A stretch of 64,000 nt of DNA from Chiridota heheva (Eukaryota; Echinodermata; Holothuroidea; Apodida; Chiridotidae): contig JAIGNY010000132.1 in assembly GCA_020152595.1 (NCBI GenBank), forward strand, positions 1,680,001 to 1,744,000, given 5' to 3'. Shown here piece after piece: positions 12,000-24,672 of this stretch. Below the pieces are notes generated by a model. That model was given only the letters and a program-made list of their open reading frames with translations. It was not told the origin of the DNA and did no database searches. The position numbers were made by a program, and so were the translations under genes. Numbering within the stretch: position 1 is the first letter of the stretch; the number at the start of each line of letters is the position of its first letter.

Positions 12000-12470
12000 A
12001 CATGATTTTCTCTGTGCACCTAAATTATGGACAAAATAAGTGCCATCAGTTCTGGTTGATTTATCAAACCCTGAATACTTGTTTCATTGATTTGCATGCC
12101 TTAAAACTGAAAGATTTGGTTGATTATAAGACTGCTATAATAATGTTTAGAGCAAAGAGAAGGTCTTTGCCACCAAATCTGCAAATTTTATTTAATTGTA
12201 AAGAGAATAATTATTATTTTACTAGACAAATGCAAATTTTAAACATGTTTTTATCCATACTTCCTTAAAAACAATGTGTATTTCTTTATCTATAGAGTTA
12301 AGCTATGGAACTCACTGAAGGATAAGCTGAAACAATGTAGTAGTGAAAGGATCTTTAAAAAAATTATAAATGTGAAATTATGGACGTACATAGAGACATA
12401 CAAAATTGACATATTTTTTTGTTTTATATTTAACTTTAGGACTAACGTTAGCCTGTGTGTTTAGTTCCAT
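12000..12470 (+). pseudogene. LINE reverse transcriptase C-terminal fragment (CR1/L2-like)
   Basis: LKLKDLVDYKTAIIMFRAKR, LPPNLQILFNCKE..YFTRQMQI and a shifted VKLWNSLKDKLKQCSSERIFKK match the C-terminal pattern (LPxNLQ..F....TR..; KLWNSLP..IK....FKxxLK) of many animal LINE proteins. Two frames are needed, so it is a dead fragment. Confidence 0.6.
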
Positions 12471-12691
12471 CATACAATTATTCCTAGGCCTAGTAACAAT
12501 TAAACCACTGTTTAATACATTTACAAGACATTTTACTGTTGTATTTGTTGTGATTAAATCTACATGTAAGTTTTGGGGAGAGTTATAAAATAAGTTTTTA
12601 ACTTCTTTCCCTCTCCTTTTCCATTCCAAATACTGCTGGAATTGTTAACAAGCCCAAAGGAAAGAAATTTATGTTATTTGTTTATTCTCAA

Positions 12692-13319
12692 GGTCAGACA
12701 TCCGGGAATGTTGTAGTGCACGGTGACATACACTGTAACAATGATTTTTGATGATCTCAAAGTTCAGTCAAAGGGGAAAACAAAAGTCATTTATTATTGC
12801 AATCAATGGGAAAAAACATTTTTTTGTCATTTTTCAACAATTACTGGACAGAATTTATTTTTCTTCAAATATGATGTGTATTAGATAATAGCTTCAACAT
12901 ATAGTACCAGTAATTTTCGCTGACTGGCGGAGGCGACACAAGTATTCATAAAAAATTATCCCATTGAGGTGGTCAATTCGACGAAACTGTGTACAGGCTC
13001 AGTACGGTTTTGCCAAGTTAAAGGAAAAACTTTATTATTACAGTCAATGGGATATTTTGTATGAATACTTGTGTCGCCTCAACCAGTCAGCCAAAATTAA
13101 TGGCACTCATATATATTTTAAACTACTGTCTAATACACAACATTTGTTAAGAAAAATAAATTATGTTGAGTATTTTTAGCAAAAAGACAAAAAACATGTT
13201 TTTCTCCCATTGACTGCAATGATAACTGACTGTTTGTTTTTCCTTTTGATTAATGTTCGAGATCGTCAAAAAAGGATTGTTACGTCGCCGTGCACCACAA
13301 CATTCCCGGATGTCCGACC
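12692..13319. mobile_element. 628-bp foldback element with about 270-bp arms
   Basis: The ends GGTCAGACATCCGGGAATG and CATTCCCGGATGTCCGACC are inverted. Similarity continues through GTGCACGGYGAC, CAATGGGA, TGTGTATTAGA and GAGGCGACACAAGTATTCATA to a centre near 12970-13020. No ORF has coding character. Flanks TCTCAA and TCCTCAA do not give a convincing target duplication. Confidence 0.75.
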
Positions 13320-16215
13320 TCCTCAATTGACTGTAACTTAGTGTAGGCCTAATGATACTTTCCCCTCCAAATTGGCAATTAAACCGTACCGAGCTCGTAC
13401 CTGTACACAGTTACGTCGACTCGAGAATAGACTATTCAAAATTCAAATGTACTTTTGTTTTTTGTCACTATTTTTGTATATATTGCATAATGTGAAATAA
13501 ATGATCATGAAATGTTATTTCATGTGCAAACTATTTTGTGCACGATTTTCGCGGAATAGGTTATGCATTTGGTTAATTTACACTACCCAGGCTTCGCACA
13601 AGAGCTGGACGGGCTGTCGCCGTTGTTATAAGGTAGGTATGTTAACGCTATGATTTTGCTGAAAGCAATAACGCTGGAAAAGAAGAAGCGATAGAACAAA
13701 AGCACGCTTGAAAGAGAGACTGATTCAGTAAGATTTTCGACAAATGAACACACACAAATCATACCTTGATATTCTCCTGTTGTTTTTCAAACGAAGTACC
13801 AACTTCAAAATATCGAAGGAAGGGTAAAACTTAACAAATTTCAGCACCAAAATTTCGCGGGGGAATTCTACACAATCCTTTTAGAATAGCGCCATTCTAC
13901 TCTTCCCCGTCCTTGTGAAAGATTTCAGATGTGCGCCTGCGCAAACATTTTACATCAAAAGTTAGTGCGCACCCTGTTTTTTTTTAATTTTTTTTTTTTA
14001 CATCAAAAGTTAGTGCGCACCTTGATTGTGAAATTTTGACGCGAATTTGAGACTCGACTGCAGGTTTAAATTTGGCACAATAAATTTAATGTTTTGCACA
14101 GCATTGGTGTTTGGAAATTTTTTTGAATGAAGTTAATCTTGTTGTTCCACACAGTTAAATTCCCTCAAAAGAAACCATGGTCATTTAAAACTATTTTTGT
14201 ATATAATGCTTAATGTGGAAATAAATGATATCTCTCTGTAGGTGCCGGGTCTGGAACAGACATTGGCGATCATGGTCCTCCAGTCACTTTTGTTTAGAGC
14301 TAAATGCATCACGCTGTTACTCTTATTCTGTGTTTGGAGCGTTATGATTATACTTGGGAAAATACAGCAGTGGTTTCCCTTGCCTTCTGCCGGTTTGCAT
14401 ACAGTTTACTCTGATAGTCTTTGACGAACCAACATCTTCATGCAAGGCAGCATGTATTCGTGGATGGCCGTTGACTCATAAGGAGTTCATCCGCCCTTTG
14501 ACAGGTTTTTTTTTTGGTCCTGCTGGGGATCCACTACCCTCCTCATCCAGCAAGCTGAATGGGGAAGCCGGTTTAGAGATTTCAAGATTTGTCAACGAAT
14601 TGTGCCTGCATTCCGTTCGTTTTGGAAAGTAATTATACAAATTAGGCGCACACTTATTCATTTCAAACAGTGCCCCCTTTTTTTTTTTTATAGATATTGC
14701 AATAGCACTCCTTTTCAAAGAACTTGAGAATACAGTGAATTTGGAATAATAAAGACACCAAAGTAATACTAATATAACCTCAAAAAAAAAATAGTGATTT
14801 TTTAATTTATAGACTTCAAAACAGCGTTCGTCAGGGGCCACACAATGGACTTTTTGACATGCATAGGCTACGTTTCACCTTTTCAGTGTCAAACCCATTT
14901 TCACACTGTTTATAATGTCTTAGAACACTTGGTCTTTGTCAGGGTGTGCAAGCAAGCAACCACAATTTTCAATAGTGAAGTACCTCTGACATAGACCCAG
15001 GGCATAACTTGTACTGGGGATCACCCCTTGATATACACTGAGAGTTTGCGTCGAATTTCTACCGAATCCCAATGATTTGCTGAAAAGTTTGCACACTAAA
15101 TATTTCAAAAGACCCATCGTGTAACTCCTTCATGAAAATGTATACACAAATTATTAAAACCCTATGTTTTCTTTTCATATCATTTGTGGGCACATATACT
15201 TTGGACCAGTCTGTGGATTTGGGGCCCTTCATTGACAAAGCTATATAGACCTTTTGCCATGGCAGCATAAGGCAAAGACAATACATTCTCCAAATTCTGT
15301 TGTCCCCATTTCACTCACACTACACCCACCATCTAACAGTCTAAAATTGTCTGATTTCATGAATTATTATACCGAATTATTTGGATCTTGATTCTCATTT
15401 TGTTTATTTTCGTGGACTCTGACAAATTTAAGCACAGCTCATCTTTTTTTTTTTTAATTGAACAACAAAATTGGTCTGTGCCATAATTTTATAATTTACT
15501 ACTAACTGGGGAATATACCCCTCTCCCCATCAACCTTGTCTTTCCCGTTTTAAGTTTTTGATACATGATTGACCTTGATCTGGCACGCAAGTCACAATAT
15601 GAAACTTGTCTACTAGTAAGGGGGAAAATCATAAAATCAACTAAGATACAAAAAGCTACCTTACAAAACTATTTATGTGGAAAAACGGGGGTGTGGACAA
15701 TCCCGATAACACCCCCTAATCCCGCATATTCATGGATACAAATAATCATCTATACATGTTCTGTCTTGTAAAAATAAATAAAACACAGACGACTCTCATA
15801 TTTAATTACGTTTACATAATTACATTTGATTAATTTAATTATTTTTATTCACAAATCGAAAACCAAATCTTTATAACTTGAGAAACAATTTAAATAAATG
15901 GACTTGCAAAAATGATTAATAACTTTTCGAATATTTAATATAATTATAGTTTGTACATTTTTATCATAGATAATGCTCCTATAATGTTGTTACTTTTGCT
16001 TTTTTCATATGCAGGGCTTCTTTCATAGTTACTGTTCGAATTTTCTTACTTTTTTTATTTGTCCTTTGTGTCGTTTGGAATCAAGTATCTTTCACGCGAG
16101 GGAGTGGCGGCCCTGGCGGGTGGGGGTTGGGTGGTAGGCCTACTGTCAGACTGTGAACAAAAACGAATAACAGGTACGTAACGTCAAGATGGGTCGCAAA
16201 TGTCACATCACTGCC
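13320..16215. other. Intergenic; direct repeats, no recognised gene
   Basis: 13467-13505 and 14190-14229 are near-identical direct repeats (ACTATTTTTGTATATA..AATAAATGAT) about 720 bp apart. 13951-13974 and 13999-14022 are copies of TACATCAAAAGTTAGTGCGC, 48 bp apart. ORFs at 14242-14632 and 14920-15286 resemble no family I know, and I do not call them genes. Confidence 0.4.
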
Positions 16216-19200
16216 CAGGCCCGTAGCAGCCGCTGCGGCTGGTGCGGCGATCGCCGCACCACTTTTTCGCAATAAATAACATAATAATAATAATAATAAT
16301 ATAAATGTAAAAAAATATTTAAAAAAATAATTAACAATACAAAAATATCAGTTTTTTCTGATGGGCTACCCCCTCTTCAAGTATTACGCGGTTATATTGG
16401 TAATTCGTAAGAATGCGCAACACTATCCCCATCCGAACTGTCCAATCTGTTGGCACGCGTACGCGTGAAATTTAACCTAATAAGTGCAAGCATGCCATAG
16501 TTGTGAAGCTTTTCTTTACGAGCTGAAGTCCACGTTCACTCCAAGTTGTATTGATTTCAAGTCGACATACTTTGCATGAAATCAACACAACTTTGAGTCG
16601 ACATCAGATGCAAATTAACCTGTAACCTGCTTATCCAATCACAGAGTGAGAAACTATACAACTTGGAGTCACGGTCGAGTTGTGGACTTATGGCACACTC
16701 GGCGCACCATACATGTGCGTGATCTAGGCTAGACCTACCTGTACGCTAAAGAAGTCGCGTTTTATTTTATATGCATGGAATTTAATAAAAGACAGAGCGA
16801 GTTAAGATGGATTATTCTATAACAACTCCGGACATTGGGAACACACCAAATCAACCAGTAAACAATTTCCCAAAACGAAGTTTTGGACAGAAAAACCCAG
16901 AACTTCGTGCGTTCCAACCAAGTTGGTTCAACCAGTTTGCTTGGTTGCATTATGACGAATCAAATGATATGGCATTCTGCTATACATGCATCAAGGCATA
17001 CAAGGCAAAGAAGCTTAATTCACCAAACAGCCAAACATGGATTCCGCATTTATCGCTAAAAACAAAGGCTTTAAAAATTGGAAAGAAGCGACTCGGAGGT
17101 TCAAGGCACATGAAGGTAGTATTTGCCAACTGGCCAAAGATAACTAAAGACATTGGAGAAAGTTTATCACAACAGATTGGAAGAGAAAGGGAAGAGCGAC
17201 GACAAATTTTTATGAAAATCATTTCTAATGTGAGATTCCTAGCACGGCAAGGACTATCTTTCAGGGGTGATGGGATGAGTCGGATTCTAATCTTATAACT
17301 CTTTTCAAGTTGCGTGGTGAAGACGATTCACGGATTCAAAACTGGTTATTACGGAAATCTGACAAGTATCTCTCCGCTGAAATTCAAAACGAAATTTTAC
17401 AGACAATGGCACTAACGGTAAGACTTAATTCAATTATACATTTTAGGAGGCGGAAGATATTTCATAATTGCGCAAACAAAATCAGAATAGCAAAGACTTA
17501 ATCCCTCCCCAGCGTCGGAGGAACAGAAAATAATATAGGGATCACTATACCAATTGCAGCGGAACAAAGGAAATATCAACGTGGGCGCAGGAGACCATCG
17601 TTATTAAAAAAAATCCAGACTATCACTCTTACCCCCACCCCACCCCCCAAAAATGGTTCTGAAGTGCTGCTATATTTTTTGTTTAAATTTTCAATTTAAT
17701 CTGCATGGGGCGCAGATTCATGTTTTTTTTTTTGTTTTTTTTTTTTACGCGTCACTATCGCATTCGCCTTCCTTTTAATTTGTAAATCTCTTTTGGAACA
17801 TATCTACTCACATCTATGAAGCATATGTACCATGCAAGTGTGCGTTGAGCATGCTTCTTTAAACATTTGTGTACTAATTTTCAATAAAATAAAATGGTAT
17901 AACTTGCTAAAATGGTATAACTCGCCAGACCCTTGAAATTCCATTTAAAGCCACAATTGGCGACTAGCGCGCACGTATAGTTACTAACATCCGTGCTTAT
18001 TTTTTATATGAACCATTTCTTTTTTATAGGCTTTACGTGAGGTTGTTTCAAATATCCAGACAGCTCCATTCTATACAATTATGGTGGATGAAACCCCCGA
18101 TGTTTCCAACAAGGGACAGGTTGTGATATGCATACGGTGGGTCGACGACCAGTTTAAAGTTCATGAAGATTTCATTGGATTGTATGAAGTGCCTTCAACA
18201 ACCGCCGATGCATTAGTTGCCGTCATCAAAGATGTTCTCCTTCGAATGCAGTTATCCCTTCAGAAGGCAAGAGGTCAATGCTATGATGGAGCGGCTGCCA
18301 TGTCGGGTGTACACGGAGGTGTTGCAAAGAAGATAACAGATGAACAACCAAAGGCTTTGTATACACATTGCTACGGTCATGCCCTTAATCTTGCATGTGG
18401 TGACACCATAAAGAGAAACCGGCTAATGTGTGATGCTTTGAAAAATACAAGGGAGATTACCAAACTAATTAGGAAGTCCCCCCGACGTGGAACTAAGTTT
18501 ATCGAGATGAAGGAGAGGATTGGGAAGGAGTGCTCCACTGGAATCCGTGTCATGTGTCCAACTCGGTGGACAGTTAGAGCAGATGCACTTCGGAGCATTC
18601 TGGAAAACTACGAAGTTCTACAGAATGTTTGGGAGGAGTGTCTCTTGGAGGAAAAGGATCCTAGCACAAAGGGTCGACTGAGAGGTGTGGCTTTGTACAT
18701 GAAGAAGTTTGATTTCTTATTTGGTATAAAGTTAGCACACCTGATCCTAAATCATAGCGACAATTTGAGTAGGATTTTGCAACACGCATACATTTCTGCT
18801 GCGGAAGGGCAGAATGTCGCAGAGAAAACCGTTTCTACTATTGAAGGCATACGAAGTCAGTTCGACACTTTTTGGGAGGCCGTAGGATTACTTGCTTCTA
18901 CACTCAATGTGAACCAACCAGAGACACCACGAAGAAGAAAAGTCCCAATCCGGCTTGATGGTCCTTCTATTAATGATCAACCTGCAAGTGCGAAGAAGTA
19001 TTTCAAGCGAATCTACACAGAGGCTATCGACAACATCGTTAACTGCATACGAGATCGTTTTAAGCAGACGGGGTACTAAACCTATGTCAAGCTACAGAAC
19101 CTCCTCCTAGATGCATGTAATTGCAAAGGAATTGGGGAGGATTTTCACTTCGTTTCTGATTTCTACAAAGACGACATTGATTCAAGTCAACTCAGAGTCC

Positions 19201-20581
19201 AGCTGGAAACGCTGGGTCACACATGTAAACCGCCTGAATGTACCAGTGTCAGTGTGTATTCGCTTCCTGATATAGTGAAGTATATGAAGTCTTTAGATTT
19301 CGGTACGAAATTGCTTCTATCTGAAGTGTGCATTTTGCTTAAACTTGTACTTGTCATGCCAGCTACAAACGCGGTAAGCGAACGTTCTTTCAGCGCTCTG
19401 AAACGCATCAAGACGTACATGCGAGCCACCATGAAACAGAAACGACTGAACCATCTACTTGTCCTCCATGTCCACAAAGACACGACAGATAGCTTGGATC
19501 TGACGAAAATAGCAAGTGAATTTGCCGACACTGCTCACCGTCGTGCAGTCTTTGGATCATTTCTCCAAGCTGGCCATTTCTCCAAGCCGGCAAATAGTCG
19601 AATACAGGAATAGGCCTATAGTCTCGTCACTTTCGTGTCCTTGAATTCAGTGAAACTTTTGTATAGATTACGAAATATTATCGTATAAGACTATCAGTTT
19701 ATCATTTTAGTTTTTTTGTTAAAAACAAGCTTACTTCATTCCATAATTTATCTGAAAAATGATCTAAACATTCTGTTGGACTTTCTGTTTTGTTGTTGCC
19801 ATCGATACTTTGGATAGATTACTAAGATCAGACTGAAGTTGATGTGACAACAAACAAGCTTCAACAGTTCAAGTTGATTTATGTATGATATATCAAGAGA
19901 ATAACCTCCCCCTCCCCATATTTTGAAAAATGACAGGGCAAAGTTCACGGATTAACACATCTGATAATAGCATGAAAAAAAGGATATGGGGCTCAAATTT
20001 ACGAATCCTCTCCCCCCACCCCTCCCCCACAAAAATGGTGGTTTAGATGTGAGTGTCGGCAAGGATATGGTCTCTACACCCCTCCATAAGTGAAAAAATA
20101 ATACATATGTATACGTTTTCGGGGTTAAGAAAATTAAAGTCAGAAGTGTGAAGTTGTATTTCTTTATAATTTTGCCCAAACGTATTTTGCCTTCAGAATT
20201 AGGGTCACTTGACTCGTTAAATTGTGCTTTTTGAAAGAATAGAAATTACTGTTATCTGGTGATGTTCCGATATGATTATGATAAACATGTTCTGTATGAA
20301 AATATACTTTGACAGTTTGAAGAAACGTGGTTGGCATAATTTTGTGTAAAGTCGGAACGATCCATTTTATGACAAAACAGATAGACCTATTCACATATTC
20401 GTCCAAAATAGAGGATGTTCAAATACAGCTTGCAAGACCTGGGAAGTGTCATTTCTGGCAATCTAGAGGTACCTTTTTTTCAACAAAATTTTTTGCACGC
20501 TGCTCGCCAACTCATGGTGGCGCTCCGCTTAGATAGTATCAACGTCGCCGCACCACTAAAACAAACGGTGCTACGGGCCTG
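16216..20581 (+). mobile_element. Complete hAT transposon, 4366 bp, perfect 8-bp target duplication
   Basis: TIRs are CAGGCCCGTAGCAGC at 16216 and its partner GGTGCTACGGGCCTG ending at 20581. The target duplication TCACTGCC is perfect at 16208-16215 and 20582-20589. CGCCGCACCAC recurs just inside both ends in the same orientation. A strong hairpin (GTTGTATTGATTTCA with TGAAATCAACACAAC) lies at 16545-16591. The interior carries one transposase gene with an intron. Intact ends with few disabling mutations suggest a fairly recent insertion. Confidence 0.95.
16807..19613 (+). pseudogene. hAT transposase gene with intron, one frameshift and one stop
   Basis: About 730 codons starting MDYSITTPD at the first ATG. 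An N-terminal TTF-type zinc-finger region (FQPSWFNQFAWLHYDE..FCYTC) is followed by a helical insert. A phase-0 GT-AG intron lies at 17418-18029. The RNase H-like core shows MVDETPDVS (first catalytic Asp), GQCYDGAAAMSG (second Asp), HCYGHALNLAC and CPTRW. The C-terminal hAT dimerisation region shows MPATNAVSERSFSALKRIK and LNHLLVLHVHKD. Defects are a one-base deletion near 17270 and an in-frame TAA at about 19077, before TYVKLQNLL. The remainder is open, so decay is light. It resembles the ZMYM-like hAT proteins of animals. Confidence 0.9.
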
Positions 20582-20589
20582 TCACTGCC

Positions 20590-23500
20590 AGTCTTACAGA
20601 TTCTTACAGAATCTCTTATTTTTACTCATGGTTAATGGTGCCATTTGAAGCTTAAACAGTGATTAAGATTTAATGAAAATCTGAAGTTGGTTTTAAAAAA
20701 AATGGGTATATTTTAATCCATTACTAGGTGATCTAAGAATTAACATAAGAATGGGAGGCAATATGTTTTGATGTGTGTTATAAGAATGGTTAACTATATC
20801 AAATTTCTGCTGATGTAGCACCCCTACCACGATTAATGTTGATTATCGTTCGCCCTTTTTAAATCTTTAATTTCATTCGCTACGTTTTTAATCCGAAGTT
20901 CAATTCAGAAGCTTATTTGAATGTTATCACTACTAAATTATTATCATCTTAAAATGTACTATTGGGCTTTTTTAATTTTTTGTTTTACCCTGCGTTGAGA
21001 AATACCAAATAAAGAGTGTCAAGTTTAGACAAAAGCTGTTCACGTCTGCAAGTGGTCTACGCACTTTAACAATCATAGCATACGGTATATCCCCAAGCCG
21101 TCAGACAAATGCAAGTGGCTCTCTTTCTTGAAGATGTCACATGATTGACCCAGTACGTCTTGGATCCTGCACATTCAGATAAGATTTCTGAGCTAGCAGA
21201 TTGTTTTAAGAAGTCCATGGGAATGGCTTGGCCATTTGGTGCCTGTCAAAAAACAAATAAAGAAATCTTATATTAACGGGATTTTTTCCTTAAAGTATGT
21301 GCATTGGGTGGGGGTGGTCGCGCAAGACTGGTATCTCCTATGCAGGCTATAGCTTGGCGTCTATGCTCCTTATGGGAGGTCTTGCCGAGTTTCCGTTAGG
21401 GAGGATCATGTACAAACAAACAGACTACCTCTGTTCTCAAGTTGACCATTAATATTTTTCAAAAAATTACCTTAAGTAAGATGTGATTAGATAAATCCAG
21501 CAGCTGGCACCTTGCACTCCTATATACTGTCCTAGCCCTATCCTGAATATATGACAAAATGGATGGGATTTGATATCTATAAGGTTCATCCACTTTTGAT
21601 TAGACCAGGGAGGTGTGCATCCTATATTAATCTGCAAGAAGGTCACCTGATACATGCTACTCCTTTTTAAGTGACCGTATCCATTGTACTTTTATAAACA
21701 GTCCGGGAGATACCCTCGTTCGAGGAACTTTATAAACCATTGAACTAGGGAAAGAGAAACAAGTTTAATCAGTCCATCAGTCAGTCAGGCAGCTATAAAT
21801 AAGCAAATTGTTCTTAAAAATATAAGATATTTGACAGTTTCTGCTTATCTCCAGATCCAGTGGTGTGGAAGCGGGGACTGAGTGGCTGAGCCCTCTATAC
21901 CTTTTTGTGAGGGGCTTGGCTGAAATTTTGATAATTGATATTTGAAGTATGGTCATTTAGAATTTGATAAGATTCTTATGAATCAATCTATTCCCCAAAA
22001 AAAATACATCCTATTATGCATACTTGAATAAATTTTGGTTTGTTTATAGTAAAATTATCATAAAATAGTGCATTATCATGCCTTGTCCTTGTTGTTTATA
22101 ATGTTTATAAAGCGTAATGCAAAGCAGATTTCATTTCTTTTTTTATGGAGGGGATGGAGGGTGTAGGTAGATAACTCTGAACATTAGAGATCGAGAGCAC
22201 CCAAACTTGTAAGATGGAGCTTTCCACTGCTTGGACGCTGGATCGACGAATTAACAGATTAATATAGCAGTATAATTCCACACCTGTACACTAGCTTCTT
22301 TCTTCAGTGAATAAGTACCCGAACTTCCATGGTAAAATACTGGGTTATTGAAAGGTTGAGAAAAGAAAACACGATTCAGCTTTAGCATCTTTGATAGCTG
22401 CTATGCCCTGCAGAAAGAAAGTCATTTTGTTTTTGTAAATAGATTATCTTATCTAACTAATATACATCTCCGTTCAAGATCTTGGAGAGTATAACTAGAA
22501 AGAGTTATACTTGTAAGTAAAAGGTACCAGGCACGAATCCCGTTGTGAGCACTGAATTTATGTGATTTGTTTATATTCTCTAAACGGATAAAGCTGATCA
22601 GATTTGTTACATTTATTTGGGTCTTAAAATTTCAAGGAGTGCGCAATATATGCAAATCGTAAAAATGTAATCATATTTTCGTTCATTTTAATACGCTGCG
22701 TGAAATTCCTATGCGGCACTGGAAAAACAGAAACTACAGATACCTTCAACAAAATAATTATATTTATAAAATAAAACTAGAAAAATTCGTTCTCGACATT
22801 GCAATATCGCACTGTTGACTTTCTTTATAAGTATACACATTTTGAATCGGGACGGAAGATGCATGCAGGCCATGCGTGCCATAAAACCTATCTTCTAAAA
22901 TGATAGTTCCATTTATATAAGGTACTATTACGACTGCCTCAGGGGCGGCAAAGCCAGGGGATTGGGGCTTCAACCCACAAATGATCTTAGGTGAACATGT
23001 GTTATAACGTTATATACCAGTATGCCCGACCTAATTAAGCCCCTAAAACCAATACTTGCCATTTGTAGATACTTGCTGGTAATTTTTATTTTTGTAACAA
23101 TCAAGACACATTTCATTTTTCATCCAAACTATCATCAACTATATAATGAAAAAAGAACACGTCCATAGCCTCTTCAGCTGAATCATGGAGGTACCACTTT
23201 GGAGTGGTACCTCCATGGTTGAATCTATCAAACATTGACACGTACCTTTTCCTCATCCAAAACTAAGGATAGATCCTCATCTGATACGTAATTCACGGCT
23301 CGTGAGCCCGGTGGAAATGAGCAGAGCAGCAGAAGAAAAGCAGCAAAGCAGATTGCCTTTGTCTATGGCAGTATGGGTGAAAATAAAAGATAAATCATTT
23401 CCCAATCAACGATATTTAAAGGTATGCGCAGGTAGATATTTACATTCAAATGAAAAAGCTTTCATCAGTTCATTTCTGCACAGATCTGCAGAATAGTCGG

Positions 23501-24054
23501 ACACTGCAAATATCAAACTCACCTGTAATTTCGGAGTTTATTGCTAATCAAAGTTTGAAGAATTTAATGTACGGAAAAGTTGTGATGCATGGACTGATGG
23601 AAGAGAAGACGGTTGACTTTCTTTTGTGTGGTACTTTACATTTCTGTCCAAAATTTCAGTCGCTGAAAATTATCATACTGTTTTCTCCTGTTAAATTCTA
23701 ATAAAGGGTATGATGGAGATTCACAACCTCGTGACCATTTTCTGTTCCTATCAAGAAGCATTGGTGGAGGATTAAAAAAATAAAGTTAAAATAAAAGACA
23801 TTCATAGGTTTTCGTGATGTGATGTCACAAAATATCAATGAAATATTTATAATTTATTATCATAATAAAATTAACCTAAAAAATAAAAATTAACAGGTAT
23901 TGAATACCTATATTTCAACACTATACTAATCTTTCTCAAATTCGCAGACTTTTTTATTCACAAATTCATTTTTTTTTTTTTATCTTCAAATTTGCTTTCT
24001 ATTGGTAGATTGGCTTGAATTGACTAATTTTGTATGTATATATCATTATCAAAA
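20590..24054. other. Intergenic; perfect hairpin at 23184-23217, no recognised gene
   Basis: CATGGAGGTACCACT and AGTGGTACCTCCATG form a perfect 15-bp stem around TTGG at 23184-23217. A dispersed repeat at 23707-23822 has a relative at 45441-45565. A weak trace at 22515-22565 recalls the SINE box B region. The short ORFs have no family resemblance. Confidence 0.45.
23707..23822 (+). repeat. Dispersed repeat, copy 1
   Basis: Shares GTATGATGGAGATT..AACCT, then GG.AAAGGATTAAA-like blocks, then GACATTCATARGTTTTC with 45441-45565 in the same order. Identity of the element is unknown. Confidence 0.45.
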
Positions 24055-24316
24055 GGTGCAGTGGCTCAGTAATTAAAGGAGTTATGCGAAAGGTTCGATT
24101 CCCGCTGCGAGCGCTGCATTGTGTCCTTTGAGTAAGGCATTTTACTCTACTTGCTTCAGTCCACTCAGCTGGAAAATGAGTACCAGTTATGCTGTGGAGT
24201 TAATCTGCGATGGACTGGCGTCCCGTCTTGTGTACTCTCATCCGCTTGCGCCATCGAAACCGGGGATAAGCACCGGCTTTATGAGCCTAATGGCTCGGAT
24301 GGATTTAACTTTATAT
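24055..24316 (+). mobile_element. tRNA-derived SINE, copy A
   Basis: The head has an RNA polymerase III A box (TGGCTCAGTAA at 24062) and B box (GGTTCGATTCC at 24092). The body shares TTTACTCTACTTGC, CAGTCCACTCAGCTG, ATGAGTACCAG, GATGGACTGGC and ACCGGGGATAAGCACC with copies at 36481 and 49715. It ends near a TTAACTT-type tail. Confidence 0.85.
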
Positions 24317-24389
24317 CATATCAAGATCAAAAGGGTGATAGCGAGCAGCGGTGGCGCCTGAAGTCTGGTCATGTGGTTTACGATCTTCA

Positions 24390-24672
24390 TGTAAAGGACT
24401 GCTTAAAGTATAATGCAAAAACACAATGGGGTGAAAGATGTTTTATGATTGGAGCAGTGAAACTATGGAACTCATTGCCATTTGCACTCAAGTCATCACC
24501 CAGCACCAACATGTTCAAAAGGAACTTAAAAACATACCTGTTCAAAGAGACATTCTGACTGTGACTATAGCTGATACATTTATTATTGTTGTGTTTGCAA
24601 AAGCACCATGAGCATCCTTATTTTGATGGATACCGGTGCTTTATAAATGTTCATATTATTATTATTATTAAG
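24390..24672 (+). pseudogene. LINE 3' fragment with (ATT)n tail, next to SINE copy A
   Basis: GERCFMIGAVKLWNSLPFAL and MFKRNLKTYLFKETF are the C-terminal signature of CR1/L2-type LINE proteins, ending in a stop at 24558. The 3' UTR closes with GGTGCTTTATAAATGTTCAT and (ATT)n at 24654-24669. It lies directly downstream of the SINE in the same orientation. Confidence 0.7.

Noticed and set aside
14242..14632. ORF preceded by an acceptor-like CTGTAG, possibly an exon
   Set aside because: No family resemblance, no partner exons, and a poly(A)-like signal directly upstream; too weak to call.
22490..22570. Additional SINE copy
   Set aside because: Only a B-box-like stretch (AAAGGTACCAGGCACGAATCC..GAGCACTG) resembles the family; head and body are missing.
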